DNA from: Leptodactylus fallax
Lineage: Eukaryota; Chordata; Amphibia; Anura; Leptodactylidae
Direction of reading: 5' to 3'
NCBI GenBank assembly: GCA_947044405.1
Contig: CAMRHE010000018.1
Location: forward strand, 5,084,001-5,148,000
Length of the DNA: 64,000 bases
Shown here: positions 12,088 through 25,027 of the stretch, piece after piece
Layout of the letters: every line of letters begins with the position of its first letter
How positions within the stretch are numbered: position 1 is the first letter of the stretch
Program-made: the position numbers and the translations under genes
The notes under the pieces: generated by a model
Database searches by the model: none
What the model was told of the DNA's origin: nothing
Seen by the model: the letters and a program-made list of their open reading frames with translations, nothing else

Positions 12088-14873
12088 TATTTGAGACATC
12101 TATACCTAACTACTAAATAAAGGCCCTATCTGATAACACAGCAGGCCGATTGGTGCTTATATAAAAGGTATATACACATTCTGATGAACACAACTGCAAC
12201 TGTTCACCCTCATACATTGACATTATGTCAGCAGCACATCCACTTTTACACAGGAAGATGTACTGTTAACCAGCAAGAATTTTTATGTGGACATACATGA
12301 TCAGATCCCGTGTCCCCTGTATGAATAGAGTGGAAGATGAAGCAAGTGTGCTGGTGGTCCATTCATCTCTATACAACTGCCAAAAATAGTTGAGAACTGC
12401 ACTGTGCTTCCCCATGGAGATAAATGGAGCGGCAGCGTGCTTGCTCGATCTGCCGCTCTATTCACCAGGGGAACAGGGTATGCTGTTAGCACCTAGGCTC
12501 CCTGTAGTGGTGCAAGTGAAGCTTTAGTACAATGGGGTTTACCAGACCTTCCAAGGGCTCAATCTGGCAGATGTGTGGGAATTTAACAAGAAGCATTATA
12601 GCTGTAGGATAGGAAGAGACTGTCAAAAAAGTGTACAGAGCCAGCGAGTCAAACCAGGAGATGGAGCCCTTGGAGTCTCTGACACAACCTTGTTGCACCT
12701 GTGCCTCATTTGCATATTTCTAAAAACCGATTTTTCAAAGAAATGGTGCATCTATTGATACTGTTCAGCATAATGTCCCTTACAATGCATTGTGGCTGGT
12801 GTTATATTGAGTTTCCTGGTGACACATTCCCTTTAAGAAATTATTCATCACAGATTTTTTTAAGTTATTTAAATAGAAAAAATGCTATAGCTCAGATATG
12901 TTTTCCATTTGTGATGGTAAGGTCAGTAACAAAATACCAGGATGCAGCTGATTTATGTGAACACATTTTAAGACTAGACTCACTATACTATACATCCAGA
13001 TTATAAGGACTATATTACTGTCACAAATGGTGTCCTGGGTCATGAGGCTGATGATACAAAGTTACAGCATTATATATCCCTATGATACTGCTAGTTGAGT
13101 TCATAGGACCTACAGCTGGGACACTATTTTATGGCCATGTGACTCCAGCCTAAGGAAGTAGGTAAAGAGACAGTGGAGCAAGTGGATGAGGATACAAAGC
13201 ACACAGATCTATGGAACAGTGTAAAGAATGATGCTCAGACCGGACTCATGCTGTGGCCCATGTACTGTAATCACAAACTTCCATGTTTTTTTTTTTTTCA
13301 TTGAACTGCCTTCCCACTATAGGCCACTGCTGAGAATTTGGTGATTAGGATTTTTTTCAGTGTTAATAAAGTGTCCATACCAAATAATGTGGTTTGCTAC
13401 ACTTTACTAAATTAGGACAGAAACTATAGTAAATGTCCTGAATGTCATACTATTGCTGAATAACTATGTGACACTGAATTATTATTTCAGAAAGTAAGTA
13501 CTGGCTAATGCAGATAATAATGTTGAAACCAATTTTGGCAACAAGCCCCTAATCGGCACCACAGGATCCATCCTATAAAGAAAGGACTTTGTTATGTTCA
13601 TTGCAACATACAGAGCCTGAGTCAGAAAATGAAATTAGGACAATTAGGATAATGTTTTGCCAAAAAACTAAAGCTCTTCCTCTATCTAAACATGGAGACC
13701 AATGAGCACACCCTTATGCCAGTCTTGCGGGACACTGCAGTTTTGTCGTTGGACACTTTATTGAAATGAGGCAAATAAGTCAATGGAAATTCTAAACTAT
13801 AACATCTAATAACCAATAGGAAATGTGGCTTCCATATCTAGAAATATAAAGGTTTCTAGAATTAAAAGGCGCAGAATTCAAAGCTGACTCTCAAATTTTA
13901 GGTAATGAGGACGAGTCGGCTTGACCCAGAAGAAAACAGTTGGATCCTCTGCTGGGCCTAGGTTCAGATAAAATAATGAGAAGTAGCTATGTGGTTAAGC
14001 ACAGACAACCATGATTGTTTCAGAAATAGGATCAGCGCTTATTGATAATATGACCCGTGTGCAAGCAAAAACTGTCCCATTTGGGTTTGATAGTGAACAC
14101 TTATTATCTATGTGAGACACTATCATCTTTAGAGTCTTAAGTATGGCTGCAGTTATTCATACAGTGTGAAAGACATTCACAGTTGCTGTATTTGACAGGA
14201 TGTTTATTAGAAAGTGTCAGCCCTACAAGTTCTCATAATATCAAAGGTATTATCATGGTTATGTAGAACACCTTTAACTGTCAGTTTGTTTATGGCAGCC
14301 TGTGTCTGCTGCTCTTTAGATACAATGCAAAGAGTCTCAGCTTTAAAGTAAATCTGTTTGGTGATTTCTGCAGGACATGATGGAGGGAGAAAAGCAGAAC
14401 TCTGTGATACACTGTATAGGTTTATATATGACTTGGACACAGTAAATTCTAACAAGATTATAAGAAGATACATTGAGACTCCTGCTTATGCCACCTACAC
14501 ACTGTGATTATACAGAAGGCTGTCAGTCTCTGTGTGTGGGTGGGGTGAGCAGGACTCTCACTGTTCATCCTAGGAGTCCTGTCAGGATTTACCATGCTTT
14601 TTACTTTAAGCCTACCTCCCTCTCCCCTTCTTTTATACAGATGTGTCCTTCCCTACCTCTCCTTGACATGTCCAAATATGTGTATTACAATTACAAGTTT
14701 CTCTAAAAGCAACATTATTTCTTGATAAGTTAACAAAAATGGATATGCTAACTATACTTTTTGTATCTCTGTGTGGCTACCCTGTTGCGGGAGGGGTTGT
14801 AGAGGGTGAGCTGCAGCCTTACAAGGCATTTGTTAGCATGTCATCACATTGTGTTGATGAGGAATTAGTTTCC

Positions 14874-15526
14874 TGTTAGGGTCTTGCCAGACGTAGCAAT
14901 ACCCTACACTACTGCAGCGGTCTGGGAGGAAGGACAGAGACAAGTGAGCCCTAATCTCACCCCAGCCACTGTCCCTTTCTATTGCCTCAGTTACCCTAAA
15001 CGGTAAAAGGACAACCTGAAGACGAGCCCTATACTGAGTAAGTGACAACACAGAACAGGACAAGACAAAACAACACAGAAGCAGAGTGAGCAAGCCAAGG
15101 GGTCAGTAACAAACGAGCAATGCAGTACAAAATCAAAATCCAAGAGAATAGTGACAAGGCAAGCCAAAGGTCAGAGAATCAGGTAACAAGGCAGCAAGGG
15201 ATATAACAAAGAGAGCAGGCAAAGACAGTGCAATAGCCGGCGACCATGTGAGGGCTGACAACCTGGTTATAGAAAGTCTGGCCCAGCCCCAGACTGGATT
15301 GGTGGACAGGCTGTCAATCACACAAGCAAGGCTGAGATTAACTATTAGCTGTCCAGAGAGAAATGCTCAGAACACGGGTGTGGCTGTAAATCCATTACAT
15401 TGTCTAGGACCATGTTCAGACTGAGCAACAAAAAACCTACACAAGGAACCAAACTGAACACGCCTCCTTCGCCGCAGCGTGCGAGCGGAGGGTGTCGCAG
15501 AGACCCGAACAGGCAGAGACGTTACA
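14874..15526 (-). mobile_element. Solo LTR with 5-bp target duplication
   Basis: A 653-bp block richer in GC than its surroundings starts TGTTAGGGTC and ends GACGTTACA, the TG...CA form of a long terminal repeat. The 5-bp direct repeat TTTCC sits exactly at both edges (14869-14873 and 15527-15531). No internal retroelement genes and no second LTR are present, so this is a solo LTR left by recombination. A CCAAT box and TATAA motif on the minus strand suggest minus orientation, the same as nr3c2. The family, Ty3/gypsy or endogenous retrovirus, cannot be decided from the LTR alone. Confidence 0.75.
15267..15302 (-). promoter_or_regulatory. Probable LTR core promoter (CCAAT and TATAA)
   Basis: On the minus strand CCAAT (15302-15298) is followed 26 bp later by TATAA (15271-15267), near the middle of the solo LTR. 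This arrangement is typical of LTR U3 promoters and would fire in the nr3c2 direction within the last intron. Activity is inferred only. Confidence 0.4.
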
Positions 15527-17744
15527 TTTCCTTAACTAAACTGAAGATCACTAAAGTGTGGACACAACTGCAGAGATGTATGGCCAGACAAAGCTTTCCC
15601 CACCAATAAGATTGCCTGGGAACAGAGAAGTGGTGTTGGCTTTGTTTTAGAAAGGGATTGTCTTCCTGAGACCACCACTTTAAATGGCATCCTGTCTTCT
15701 GCTGGATAACTCACAGTTGTTTCAAGTGATACACTTGTAAAGGAAGCAACTGTTCCAATACTAACATATTAGGTAGGTTCTATTTATGCAATTCCCTCAT
15801 ATAGCTCTGTGGGTTAAATAAAGGTGTATTACTTTGTTTGGTGGCACTTACTGAGGATATATATATAGTATATATTTGTAAACGTCTGTGCAAGCTTCTT
15901 GTAAGTGTATGTATCCAATAAGTGACATGTCTTAGGAATTTTAGTGCTGTATGTTTGCAATTGATATCCTGACAGCAGTTTGGATAACATTAACAACAAT
16001 CTAGTTTTTAATGTATTTTGAGCTCTACACTTTATATTATCATATCTCTTTTATACAATCATTTACAGTGTTTATGTTTCTATTTGAAGATTCTTAGTCA
16101 ACATGAAATATACAATCACACACAGAATCCACAATAAGCATTTACAGGTCTATCAGTATATTACACATAATGTAGGAGTTTTTATTCTTCAAAGAAAAGC
16201 CTGAACACGATTATCTTTTTCACACAATGTTTTAGATTTCCTCAGTAATTTGACTTTTAACTGTTTACAGGCTCAGAAATTTACTGACACTAACGTTAAC
16301 TAGACTATCAGGCTCAGGCTAGTGATTCACTCTTAAATGCAAGTCGCATGAAAGTCACAGCCACAATGTCAAATTTATTACCTTCTATAGAAAAAAAAAC
16401 TTGCACGTGACATTGTGACTAATGCAGAAATTTCAGTATGGAAATAATAGAAGTCATACTCCAGCTGTGACATTGATGCACCTAGCATATGACTCTAAGT
16501 AACTGTGTAGCCTCATTTTAGGATTTTCAACTATGATTTTTAATTCAATCTAAACTTTTTACAGGGGTTTTATATGATCTTTATTAATGGGTACTAAACC
16601 TAAAACACAAAGCTTTTAAATATACATTGCTAATCCCACTAACACATATGCATAGGACTGCTACTGTCATCTTGTCCCCAGATAGAGGTGACTAAGACTG
16701 TATCTTTACAGCAAATGTAAATAAGTTGATGACAGGTTTATAGCCCTTTAACCTCATTGCAGAATCACAGAATATAAAGTTGCTCACATGTACTGCAATA
16801 ATTGCCACTAGAGGTCACTCTTCCAGTATATCAGCCACTGCACTCGGCATCCATGTAGGACTTGTTGAGCTGCATACACATAAAAAAGAGCAATATTTCT
16901 GCACATATGAAACTGCTCATAGAAGATGAACAGTCACAGTATAACTAATATTATAAAATGTGTGTTGTGGAACCAAGAACAATCTAGATAGGGTTTTATC
17001 TGTGCAAAGAAAAATGGGACAAAACATCATCAAACATGTCAGGGTCCATTTTATATACAGCAGCAGGGATTCATATCACATCTGAGCACTACCACACTGT
17101 AGGTTGAAATTTATAATACATGTTCACTACAATGTAACAATTTTGAGATATATGAATTCAACTCCTTTTATCCAGTAAGGTCTCATGTACACAAAAGAAT
17201 CTGTATGTCACTATAGTGCCTCCTTACAGCACCTGAAGAAATACTTCTAGACTATAGTAACTGTATACTAGAGCACCTGATGGAACATAACACAACCTTT
17301 TACTCTGTCAGATTTTATATAAGATGGCAAATTTCTGAATAGAGTTGGTGAATAACACTCAGATTGACGGATGAGTTGCAGAAATTTCTGCAAAAAAATT
17401 GGCCTTGTGGGAATTAAATTTGACAAGTTGCATACAGAGGTACCGAATATTCTCAAAGGGTAGGTTCACACTATTGTTTTTAACGTCTGTTGCAGGTGGA
17501 GCCCCCTTTGTCTGGTATCCATCTGTATTCACTCCTATGTTCATAAACATAATGGAAGCTTTCTTCCCTCATGTCTTAAGCTTTTCTGACAAAAAAAAAA
17601 AACAGTTGTGCATGTAGGAATTTTTCTTCCGTTACAAAAGTAACAAACGTGACAGAAGTCCGCTTCCGTATGTTGTTTACTTTAGAGTCAATGGGAACGT
17701 ATGCAGAGGGAAGGGTATTCCGCCTGTGTCCATCACTCTCACTG

Positions 17745-18203
17745 TTAAGCCCCTTGCAGACGACCGTGGGCGAGATCAGTGTGCTATCCGTGTTTTTCCC
17801 GGATAGCTCACTGACCCATTAATTTCGACCGTGATTTCCAGGAATCAGTGTGCAGGCCATGAGTCCGCACCACAAAGTATAGAGCAGGTCCTATTGTGTT
17901 TGCAGGACAGACTCGTTTCCTATGGGAAACTAAAAACCACGGAGGGCACACGGATGTACTCCGTGTGTCATCAGTGTGTTGTCGATATTTGCGGACAAGC
18001 TAGGAACATCATTAGATGTCTCCTGTGCTTTTTTTTTTTTTGCGGATCCGCAAACTTGGATCACACACTGATGACACACTGTCCATTTTTGCGGCCATAC
18101 GGCACTGATGATGAAGACACACTGATGACACGCGGTCCGCAAAAACACTAATTACTAGTTTGCGGACTGCACAATACTCACAGTCGTCTGCAACTAGGCT
18201 TAG
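17745..18203. mobile_element. CG-rich palindromic MITE (CCTTGCAGACGACCGTG ends)
   Basis: The left end TTAAGCCCCTTGCAGACGAC pairs with the right end GTCGTCTGCAACTAGGCTTA. The interior has short repeats of cacactgatgacac and several inverted runs. The phrase TGTGCTATCCGTG is shared with the related element at 42236-42540. It is non-coding; Harbinger-like ancestry is a guess from the TTA at the edges. Confidence 0.6.
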
Positions 18204-18763
18204 AGTTTGTTGCTCTTATCCTATGATGGATGAGAGTAATGGACATTCACAATGGGGACTGTTTTATCTTAGGACATGTTCACACAGAAGAGCTGTACAT
18301 TTTTTTTTCTTATTGCATACAAAGTCAAAACCAAAAGTGGATTCTAAAGAGAGGAAAAAACATAAAGCTGCTTATATTTGCCCTCTTTTCTGGATCCAGT
18401 CCTGGTTCTGACATAAATCTGTACTTCTGTTACTTCTGTTGGTACTGTACTTCAAGGAAACGGTTTCAGTGTTATCTATTAATTGTCAAAATATTGATAT
18501 CACAACAATTAGCAGCGCAGATGTAAGAACACTTTTATAATGGTCCCCAATGAGTGTGAATGCGATTTTCCAAAGAAGTGATAATGATAAGAATCACACC
18601 TTCAGTTTATCCAGACACCCAGCAGATATTTGCAAGCCACCATCTATCAGCACAGTACATTGCCCTAATGCAAGCATTTTCTGGAGCACTTATTAACAAT
18701 GACATACTCAACCATCCACTTTTATTCCTAATGAAGGAGAACTGGAGAGACCCACATATATAA

Positions 18764-19123
18764 AGAGGACCTGTCACCTCTCCTGACATGTCTATTTTAG
18801 TTATTTCTTGTATTACCCAAGAAATAGGAATTCAGCAGCACTTTTTTTTAAATTTAATTTAATTCTGTGTTGTATTATCACTGCTTGTTATTTCTTCTCC
18901 TGAAAATTCTTAAATAAATTGACAAATGGTTGTTACCATACCCTTTGTCAACTGGGTGTTTCCCTGGACAGTCTGGAATTGTAGGAACACACCCCAAACT
19001 GATAAAATGCAGTTGTCAATTTATTTGTCATTTGTTTAGGGGAGACAGCAGAGGAGCGGTGCAGAGTTATACATAAAGATGTTCCAGATGTTAGAATGTC
19101 AGGAGAGTCGACAGGTCCTTTTT
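18764..19123. mobile_element. Palindromic MITE (AGAGGACCTGTCACCTCTCC ends)
   Basis: The left end AAAGAGGACCTGTCACCTCT and the right end GAGAGTCGACAGGTCCTTTT are inverted copies, and the next bases, TCCTGACAT, also pair with ATGTCAGGA on the right. TTAA follows the right end; the left site is now ATAA. It is non-coding and belongs to the same end family as 2407-2748. Confidence 0.6.
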
Positions 19124-19164
19124 AACTACATGCCCAAAGTTCACCATCATCAGACATACTAGGC

Positions 19165-19405
19165 TTAACACTAGCACTGTAACCTTGCAATGCTAGAGTC
19201 CTGGGTTCAAATCCAGCCAAGGACAGCTACATGGAGTTTTTGTATGTTCTCCCCGTGTTTGTGTGAGTTTCCTCCGCCACTCCAAAGGTCTACTGATAGG
19301 GAAATTACATTATGTGCCCTACTTGGGACAGTGACTAACAATATCTGTAAAGCGCTGTGGAATATGAAGAAGCGATATAAGTAAGCAAACATAAAATAAA
19401 TAAAT
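19165..19405 (+). mobile_element. tRNA-headed SINE with L2/CR1-type tail
   Basis: The head holds a B-box-like GGGTTCAAATCCAGCC after an A-box-like tagcactgtaaccttgc, as in tRNA-derived RNA polymerase III promoters. The body (tatgttctccccgtgtttg, cactccaaaggtctactgat) and the tail (gtaaagcgctgtggaatatg) match a 3' tail shared by L2/CR1-type retroposons in fish and frogs. It ends in AT-rich aaataaataaat. It is a retroposed copy, not a working tRNA. Confidence 0.7.
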
Positions 19406-21379
19406 TAGCAGGAAACAAGGAAATCATAATGTTAAGCAGAGGGAAATACAACCGGCCAGCCTGTAACTAATGGGTGATCATAATACAAATGCATCATAGG
19501 GTCCAAATAACCACTAACAGGCCTCGTACTCTATTAGAGACATATACATTATAACTACACTGTATATACTACAATCTGACCAGGTGCACATACCCCAAAC
19601 TTTTGCAAATTTGCAACCTATTCCTTTCATGTAATGTAAACGACTAAGTGTCTGACTCTGGCATTGTGTAAGAAAGATGTGCTTTTAGCAAAATATATCA
19701 TTGCCAGGGGAATACTGTCTTCTGCCTCCCACAGCGTTTCTCCAAGAAAAGGAGCAAAAAAACACTTCAGAAAAATAATTCCATATGTAAGTTCTTTAAA
19801 CAACACCAAGCTGTAGTATTCCGGCATGTCCTGAAGTGCCCTCCTCTCACCCTATGATGGAGTATGAAACATAAATAATGAACGCACATTGGAGTCAGAG
19901 GTACTCTCACATGCCAGCAGCAATATAACAAGCCTCAGTACAGGCAAAAGTTGAGCTCAGCATCAAATAAAGTGACCACATATTGCTTCAACAAGACAGA
20001 CACAGATCATTTCTGCCTGCTCCAAGATATAGATTACTACATTTTTTTTTCAGCCTCATAAAAACTAAAACTACATTGAAATAAAACAGTTTTAGAACCA
20101 TGTACAAGGAAATAAAGGGTCTTAGCACATAATTTCAACTTGGCAATGTCAAGCTGATCAGGTAGTACAGTCAAAACTTTTACAGTCAAGTGTAGTCACA
20201 AATGAGTTTTTTAGTCTTTATTAAGCTTTGCAATAAACCTCCATATCGGAGAGTTCTGAACAATTCACATAATCTTCCAAAGATATAAATCATTTCAATC
20301 AGCTGCACATACCAGGTAGGATAAGGTTACCCAAATATCTAAAGCTGAAACATGGTAATAGTTCACTCAGGCAGTTAAGGTATAACAGAGAGCAAAATCA
20401 TCAATATATATAGTAGACAACTAAGATTATCAGTATAAAGTGTAAATGTCACTTCTGTCTCCAGCCTGTGTACAGTGTGTCTCAGCAAGTGCAGTCAGTG
20501 TTGTTGGGCGTGGTGACATCATTATGTTACCCCATCAGCAAGCTTATGTCATCTCTAATAACTGTAAGGGAACCAGAGGGACATCTAGAAATTAATACCG
20601 CACTCTTAATAAAACAAGTACTGGAGCTTAGACTTCATTTGCTTTTAATATTTTATAATTCTCCATATTATATTTTTTCATTTTAATTTGAAGTTTGAGA
20701 CTAGAGCCAATAAGGGAAATGTGAACGCTAGTATATTATTAGAAATGTGATCATAAGCTGCACTTTCTACCTGCTGGTAAAGAGCTCAGGGCACAGACCC
20801 TTGGGAGCAGTGATCAAAGTAATGTCTGGTACTTGTGTCTCACTTCCTACATATTCATCATTCATTTGGTCACTTTTTTAAAGTGTTGCTGCCATTTTAT
20901 AAGATTTCTGATGTGTTATAGTGGAATGGCTGAAGTTTCATCTGATTGGAGTCAAACTCCTGAGACCCTCAACTATCAGTAGAATTAAAAGGGTGCATAC
21001 ACTCCGCTCTACAATGTACCATATAGACCCTTTCACCATTTGTTTATTTTACTTACAGTTGCTTGCTATTTTGTCTGCCATTTTTGACAGAATCTGCAAT
21101 CTGAAGCTCCTAACGGAGATGTGAACACAGCCTAAAGTACCGAACCTGAATATGACCTTGTGATGAGAGCCGACAAGTGCTCCAGAGAATTAGCACTCTA
21201 CTCCTTTGTTGTAGTTTCTGTTATGGGTTTCAGGACCTAGAGACACTGGTCAAAACATCTGCAAAATGGCCTAAGCTCTAGCACTTTCAAAAATGGAAGA
21301 CATTTCTATGTTATACTCAAGTCTAATGTTTGATTTCTATTAGAATACTAAGTAGTCACAGAGTGACAATGACACTTAC

Positions 21380-21537
21380 ATCATGCATGGAGTCAAGGAG
21401 TTTAGTTAAGTGGAAATATCGCTGCCAGCTCTGTCCAGCACTATGTGGACTCTTCATTAATATTTTCCTTAGTTCTTTAATATAATTCAGTCTCATTTCT
21501 TCAAATGCAGCTTGGCATTTAAGTCCATCTTTAGGAA
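21380..21537 (-). CDS. nr3c2: nr3c2 exon 8: ligand-binding domain, helices 8 to 10
   Basis: This 158-bp exon encodes [15 protein letters not shown], then YIKELRKI and SGQ-like AGQSWQR, and ends [10 protein letters not shown]. The length 158 bp is the conserved size of this exon in steroid receptors. Exon 7 ends ACA G and this exon starts TT CCT, giving ST-V-PKDGL. The acceptor is aacctag (right edge) and the donor gtaagt (21379-21374). Against the human receptor the linker after ELRK is the most changed part ([10 protein letters not shown]), which is a surface loop in the family. No frameshift or stop is present. Confidence 0.95.
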
Positions 21538-21640
21538 CTAGGTTGGAAAAAAACAGGAAGAAGTCACTAAGCAAGACATTAAGTGGTAAATCATGTCACA
21601 AAAGTCCATATACTAGTGGCATAAGATGATGGTAAAAATG

Positions 21641-21642
21641 CA

Positions 21643-21690
<48 letters not shown>
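21641..21690. repeat. (TATC)n microsatellite
   Basis: About twelve tandem TATC units with a single change to TCTC near the right edge. Confidence 0.95.
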
Positions 21691-21691
<1 letters not shown>

Positions 21692-24010
21692 CTCGTCACT
21701 TTACCTTTGGCTCAAGAAAACAGACAGCAAATTAGATCACTATGGCCCATCATTCACTATATACAGTAGTAAGCATTAGGTAAGATGGAAAAAAAGGAAC
21801 TGCTAAAAATGGTTCCTGATCTACAGTACGCAGGAAATGTTTTCAACCACAGAATTTGGCCTCTACTTCAGCACTTTCATATCCCCCAATCCTCATAATA
21901 ATGTTCACTATACTTCTCTGCTTTACTGTACGGTTTAATGTTACACCAACATCATTTACACTGGAAAATAAAATAGAAGGAAATTCTACAAACAAACTGA
22001 ACTAAACTGAAACACAAACATTTTGGAGAAGTGCCCAGATTCTTGGATTGGGTTTATTAAACACAGTCGTACTATCGATCTGGAAAGTTTCCAATTCCCT
22101 ATGGGTTAGGAAGTATATGAAATACTGTATGAAAATGGAAGAAAACACACGACCTGTTGCCACTTGTAATTCACAGTTTGTGACTAGGGATAGAACTTTA
22201 CAACTAATATGTCACCACCTACAATTCAGAGCAGTGCCTCCATACTGTGCACTGTAAATTCAGAAAAGTTCATGCATTGCCATGTGCTTCCACATTAACA
22301 TGTTGGAATTAATACTGCCATTTCCTCCACAGTAAATATTACGAGAAAGTAGATTGTGGATTTTAATAGCTACATTCACACCCATAAATATCACTGTGCA
22401 GTAATATAATGCCACATATATTAACAAATCTAAGTTCACATTTACATATAAGTGTTGACATCATAAATCAAGGCTTGCCAGACTTTTTTGATATAGGATT
22501 TACCTTTTGTGAAGTATTAGAACTAATGCATTTGACCCCATAAGATCAGTATCATTTATTTTATTAGCTGTTTGAGGCAGAGTTTTCATACATCCCAGCT
22601 ATTACACTCCTGCTGGTGATCACAAATTTGTTTACCCATGCGTTTACAGTAACATACGTGTGTGGCACTATAGAAATTGTTGGTAATGCAAATATTTATT
22701 AAAGACACTTTTTAAAGCACATTATGCATGATGGTAACATCTGCAATAACAAACTATTGTTCTGTACTATTACCTATCATGCTGATTGTATTTCAGATTG
22801 TATCGTATATTGAAATTTGCTGACACCTTTCCATGTGAGTAGTTTCAGTATTTTAATTCTAGAATGCAAGGGCTCATGGCCTTATTATGGCACTGCATAT
22901 GTACAAGTACTGCTTCTACGGTTAATAGCTTGGTATACCTGACGTCTCATAAGGCTTGTACAGCAGTGGACAGAGGCTCCGAGCCTTTGTGAATGAGCTT
23001 ATAGGTGGAAAAAAAATGTTTAATATATTTTCACAAAAAATCTCTGCATACATGTGTAACTTATAATAGAAATTAGGGCAGGGTTTTCAGGTCCAGTATA
23101 CGGTGCGAATATTCATTGTGGATTCCACAAGGGATTTCTAAAATCAAATTGTAATGTAAAAATCTGTTCAGACTTTAAGAAATGCAGTGGAATGTAAAAT
23201 ATGAAACATGTCCTATCCAGTTAAAATGATGTGGAGAAATTACAATTAAAAGAGATTTATAGCATGAAAAAAATATCTGTGCAGATACCTGGTGGATTCT
23301 TTACCTACTGCATGTAAAAATACTCTTATGCTTTATTACTAATACCCTGTATATCAGTCTGCTAATTTTAGTACTGTTCCCTTGATTACTTTAGAACCTA
23401 AAACATACCTAAAGCGGGTACATGTAAGGGGTTAAACCCACCAAAACAATGCAAGACATGTTGGCTACTGTGCCACAGCATGATACAAATCGATATGCAG
23501 ATAAGATGTACTGCTTCTTTTGGCTGACTCAGCTACCCATATTTTCTGTAAGTGTGTTATTACAGAAGTGGGGTTTCTGAAAAGCAGTCAGATTACAAGT
23601 CTATTTACAAGATAAAAGGCCCTTTATAAGCTTATCGCCACAAAAATAGCTTGAACAAGTTCCATTTAACTTTGCCCTTTTCATCCCACCCACATGCCTC
23701 ACAGAGAAAACACTCATTAGCTTTCTCTTTTGATGCGACATAAGATTATTTTTCTCCTTTAAGATTTGCAAAATGGTAAAATTATACTAAGCTAATGTTT
23801 ACTGAAGACTACTAGCAGAACTCTATACAAAAAAAGAAGGTTCACTGCTCCTAGACCTACAAATGTGAAGAGTAAAGCCTGCCATATGCTTTAGATAGCT
23901 TTCCCACATAGACATACTTGTATGAACTGACAGAGCAAGCATGGTTACTTCAATAGTAAGATTGCCAGATTGCCAAATTGCGGTGTTTTCGCAATGTGGG
24001 GCCTCGGCCT

Positions 24011-24262
24011 AAGGCTAAGGCCCCACATTGCAGAATGCAGCCAAAAAAACGCTCCGCATTGGAAAACTATCTCGTTTTTTTTTCTGCAGCATTTTTCACC
24101 GTGGTTTTTCTTCCCCTATTAAATCTATAGGGGAAACGTGAGCATTTCTGCAAGTAAAACTGACAGCTTTTCTGCAATGTGTGGGTGGGATTAGCCAGAA
24201 TCGCATTCACTTGCTGGTACTGTAAATTGCAGCGTTTTTTTCTGCTGTGTTTCCGCAAAGCA
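24011..24262. mobile_element. MITE of the GGCTAAGGCCCCAC family, with fragment of a second copy
   Basis: It starts AAGGCTAAGGCCCCACATTG and carries the family interior (ctgcagcatttttcac, ctggtactgtaaattgcagc). The right end decays after tttccgcaaagc. Just to its left, 23975-24010 reads cgcaatgtggggcctcggcct, the right terminus of another copy, so two elements lie head to tail. Non-coding. Confidence 0.55.
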
Positions 24263-24771
24263 TATGTGCAAAGTTTCAGAATTGAAATGAACTTCTATTG
24301 GTTAGAATCAGAACTTTTGTTACCATAGAGACAAGACACAACGGATTACCTTCACAAATGTCACTTATCAGGCATTTTAATATATGCCCAGCTCCAATTG
24401 TTCCCTCTACAGAAAACTAAAAAAAAATCTTATAATGAGCAAAAATGAGATCTAATCCACAACAAGTAGGTATTATTTTTAACTTTGTCTAGTGGTAAAA
24501 AAAATGATCAAACAATAGCGTACTTGTCCTACAGTATGTGATGTAAGGTAACACAACTACAAAGGAAATTGGGTGAATGAAATCCAGTTAGAAAAATGCT
24601 TCTATTTTCCAATCATTGTAATAGGTGGAAAAGATCTATCTATACATATCTGCATTGAATATGGGCGCAAATAAGTAGCAAATCCACATCTGTTACACAT
24701 AAAAGTTGAATTTGCAGCAAAAAATGAGAAGAAAGCTGCAATACCCTAAATCAATTTTTAAACACCACTAA

Positions 24772-24917
24772 GGCTAAGGCCCCACGCAGCGGACCACAGC
24801 AAAAAAGCACTTTTCATAGAAAGTCCACAAAGTTTTACTGCTTAAATGATACCTATAGGTATAATTGACATGCTGTGATTTCCAAAAACGTGACGGTTTA
24901 CGCCACATAGGGACCAG
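24772..24917. mobile_element. Short GGCTAAGGCCCCAC-family MITE
   Basis: The left end AAGGCTAAGGCCCCACGCAG and the right end CCACATAGGGACCAGGGCTA are imperfect inverted copies. The shared interior tacctataggtataattgac is present. It is internally deleted relative to the 295-bp copy at 35992-36286. Confidence 0.55.
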
Positions 24918-25027
24918 GGCTAAGGCTCTATTCAGATGACCATGGTGCAAAACGGCCATGACAACCAGACTTTTCACAGCTGTTTTGAATCCGTGGAGCA
25001 CCCGTTTACACAGATCTCTAGACTTAA

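Noticed and set aside
19165..19240. A tRNA gene suggested by GGGTTCAAATCC
   Set aside because: The anticodon and acceptor stems do not fold into a cloverleaf and the sequence continues into an L2-type tail; it is a SINE head.
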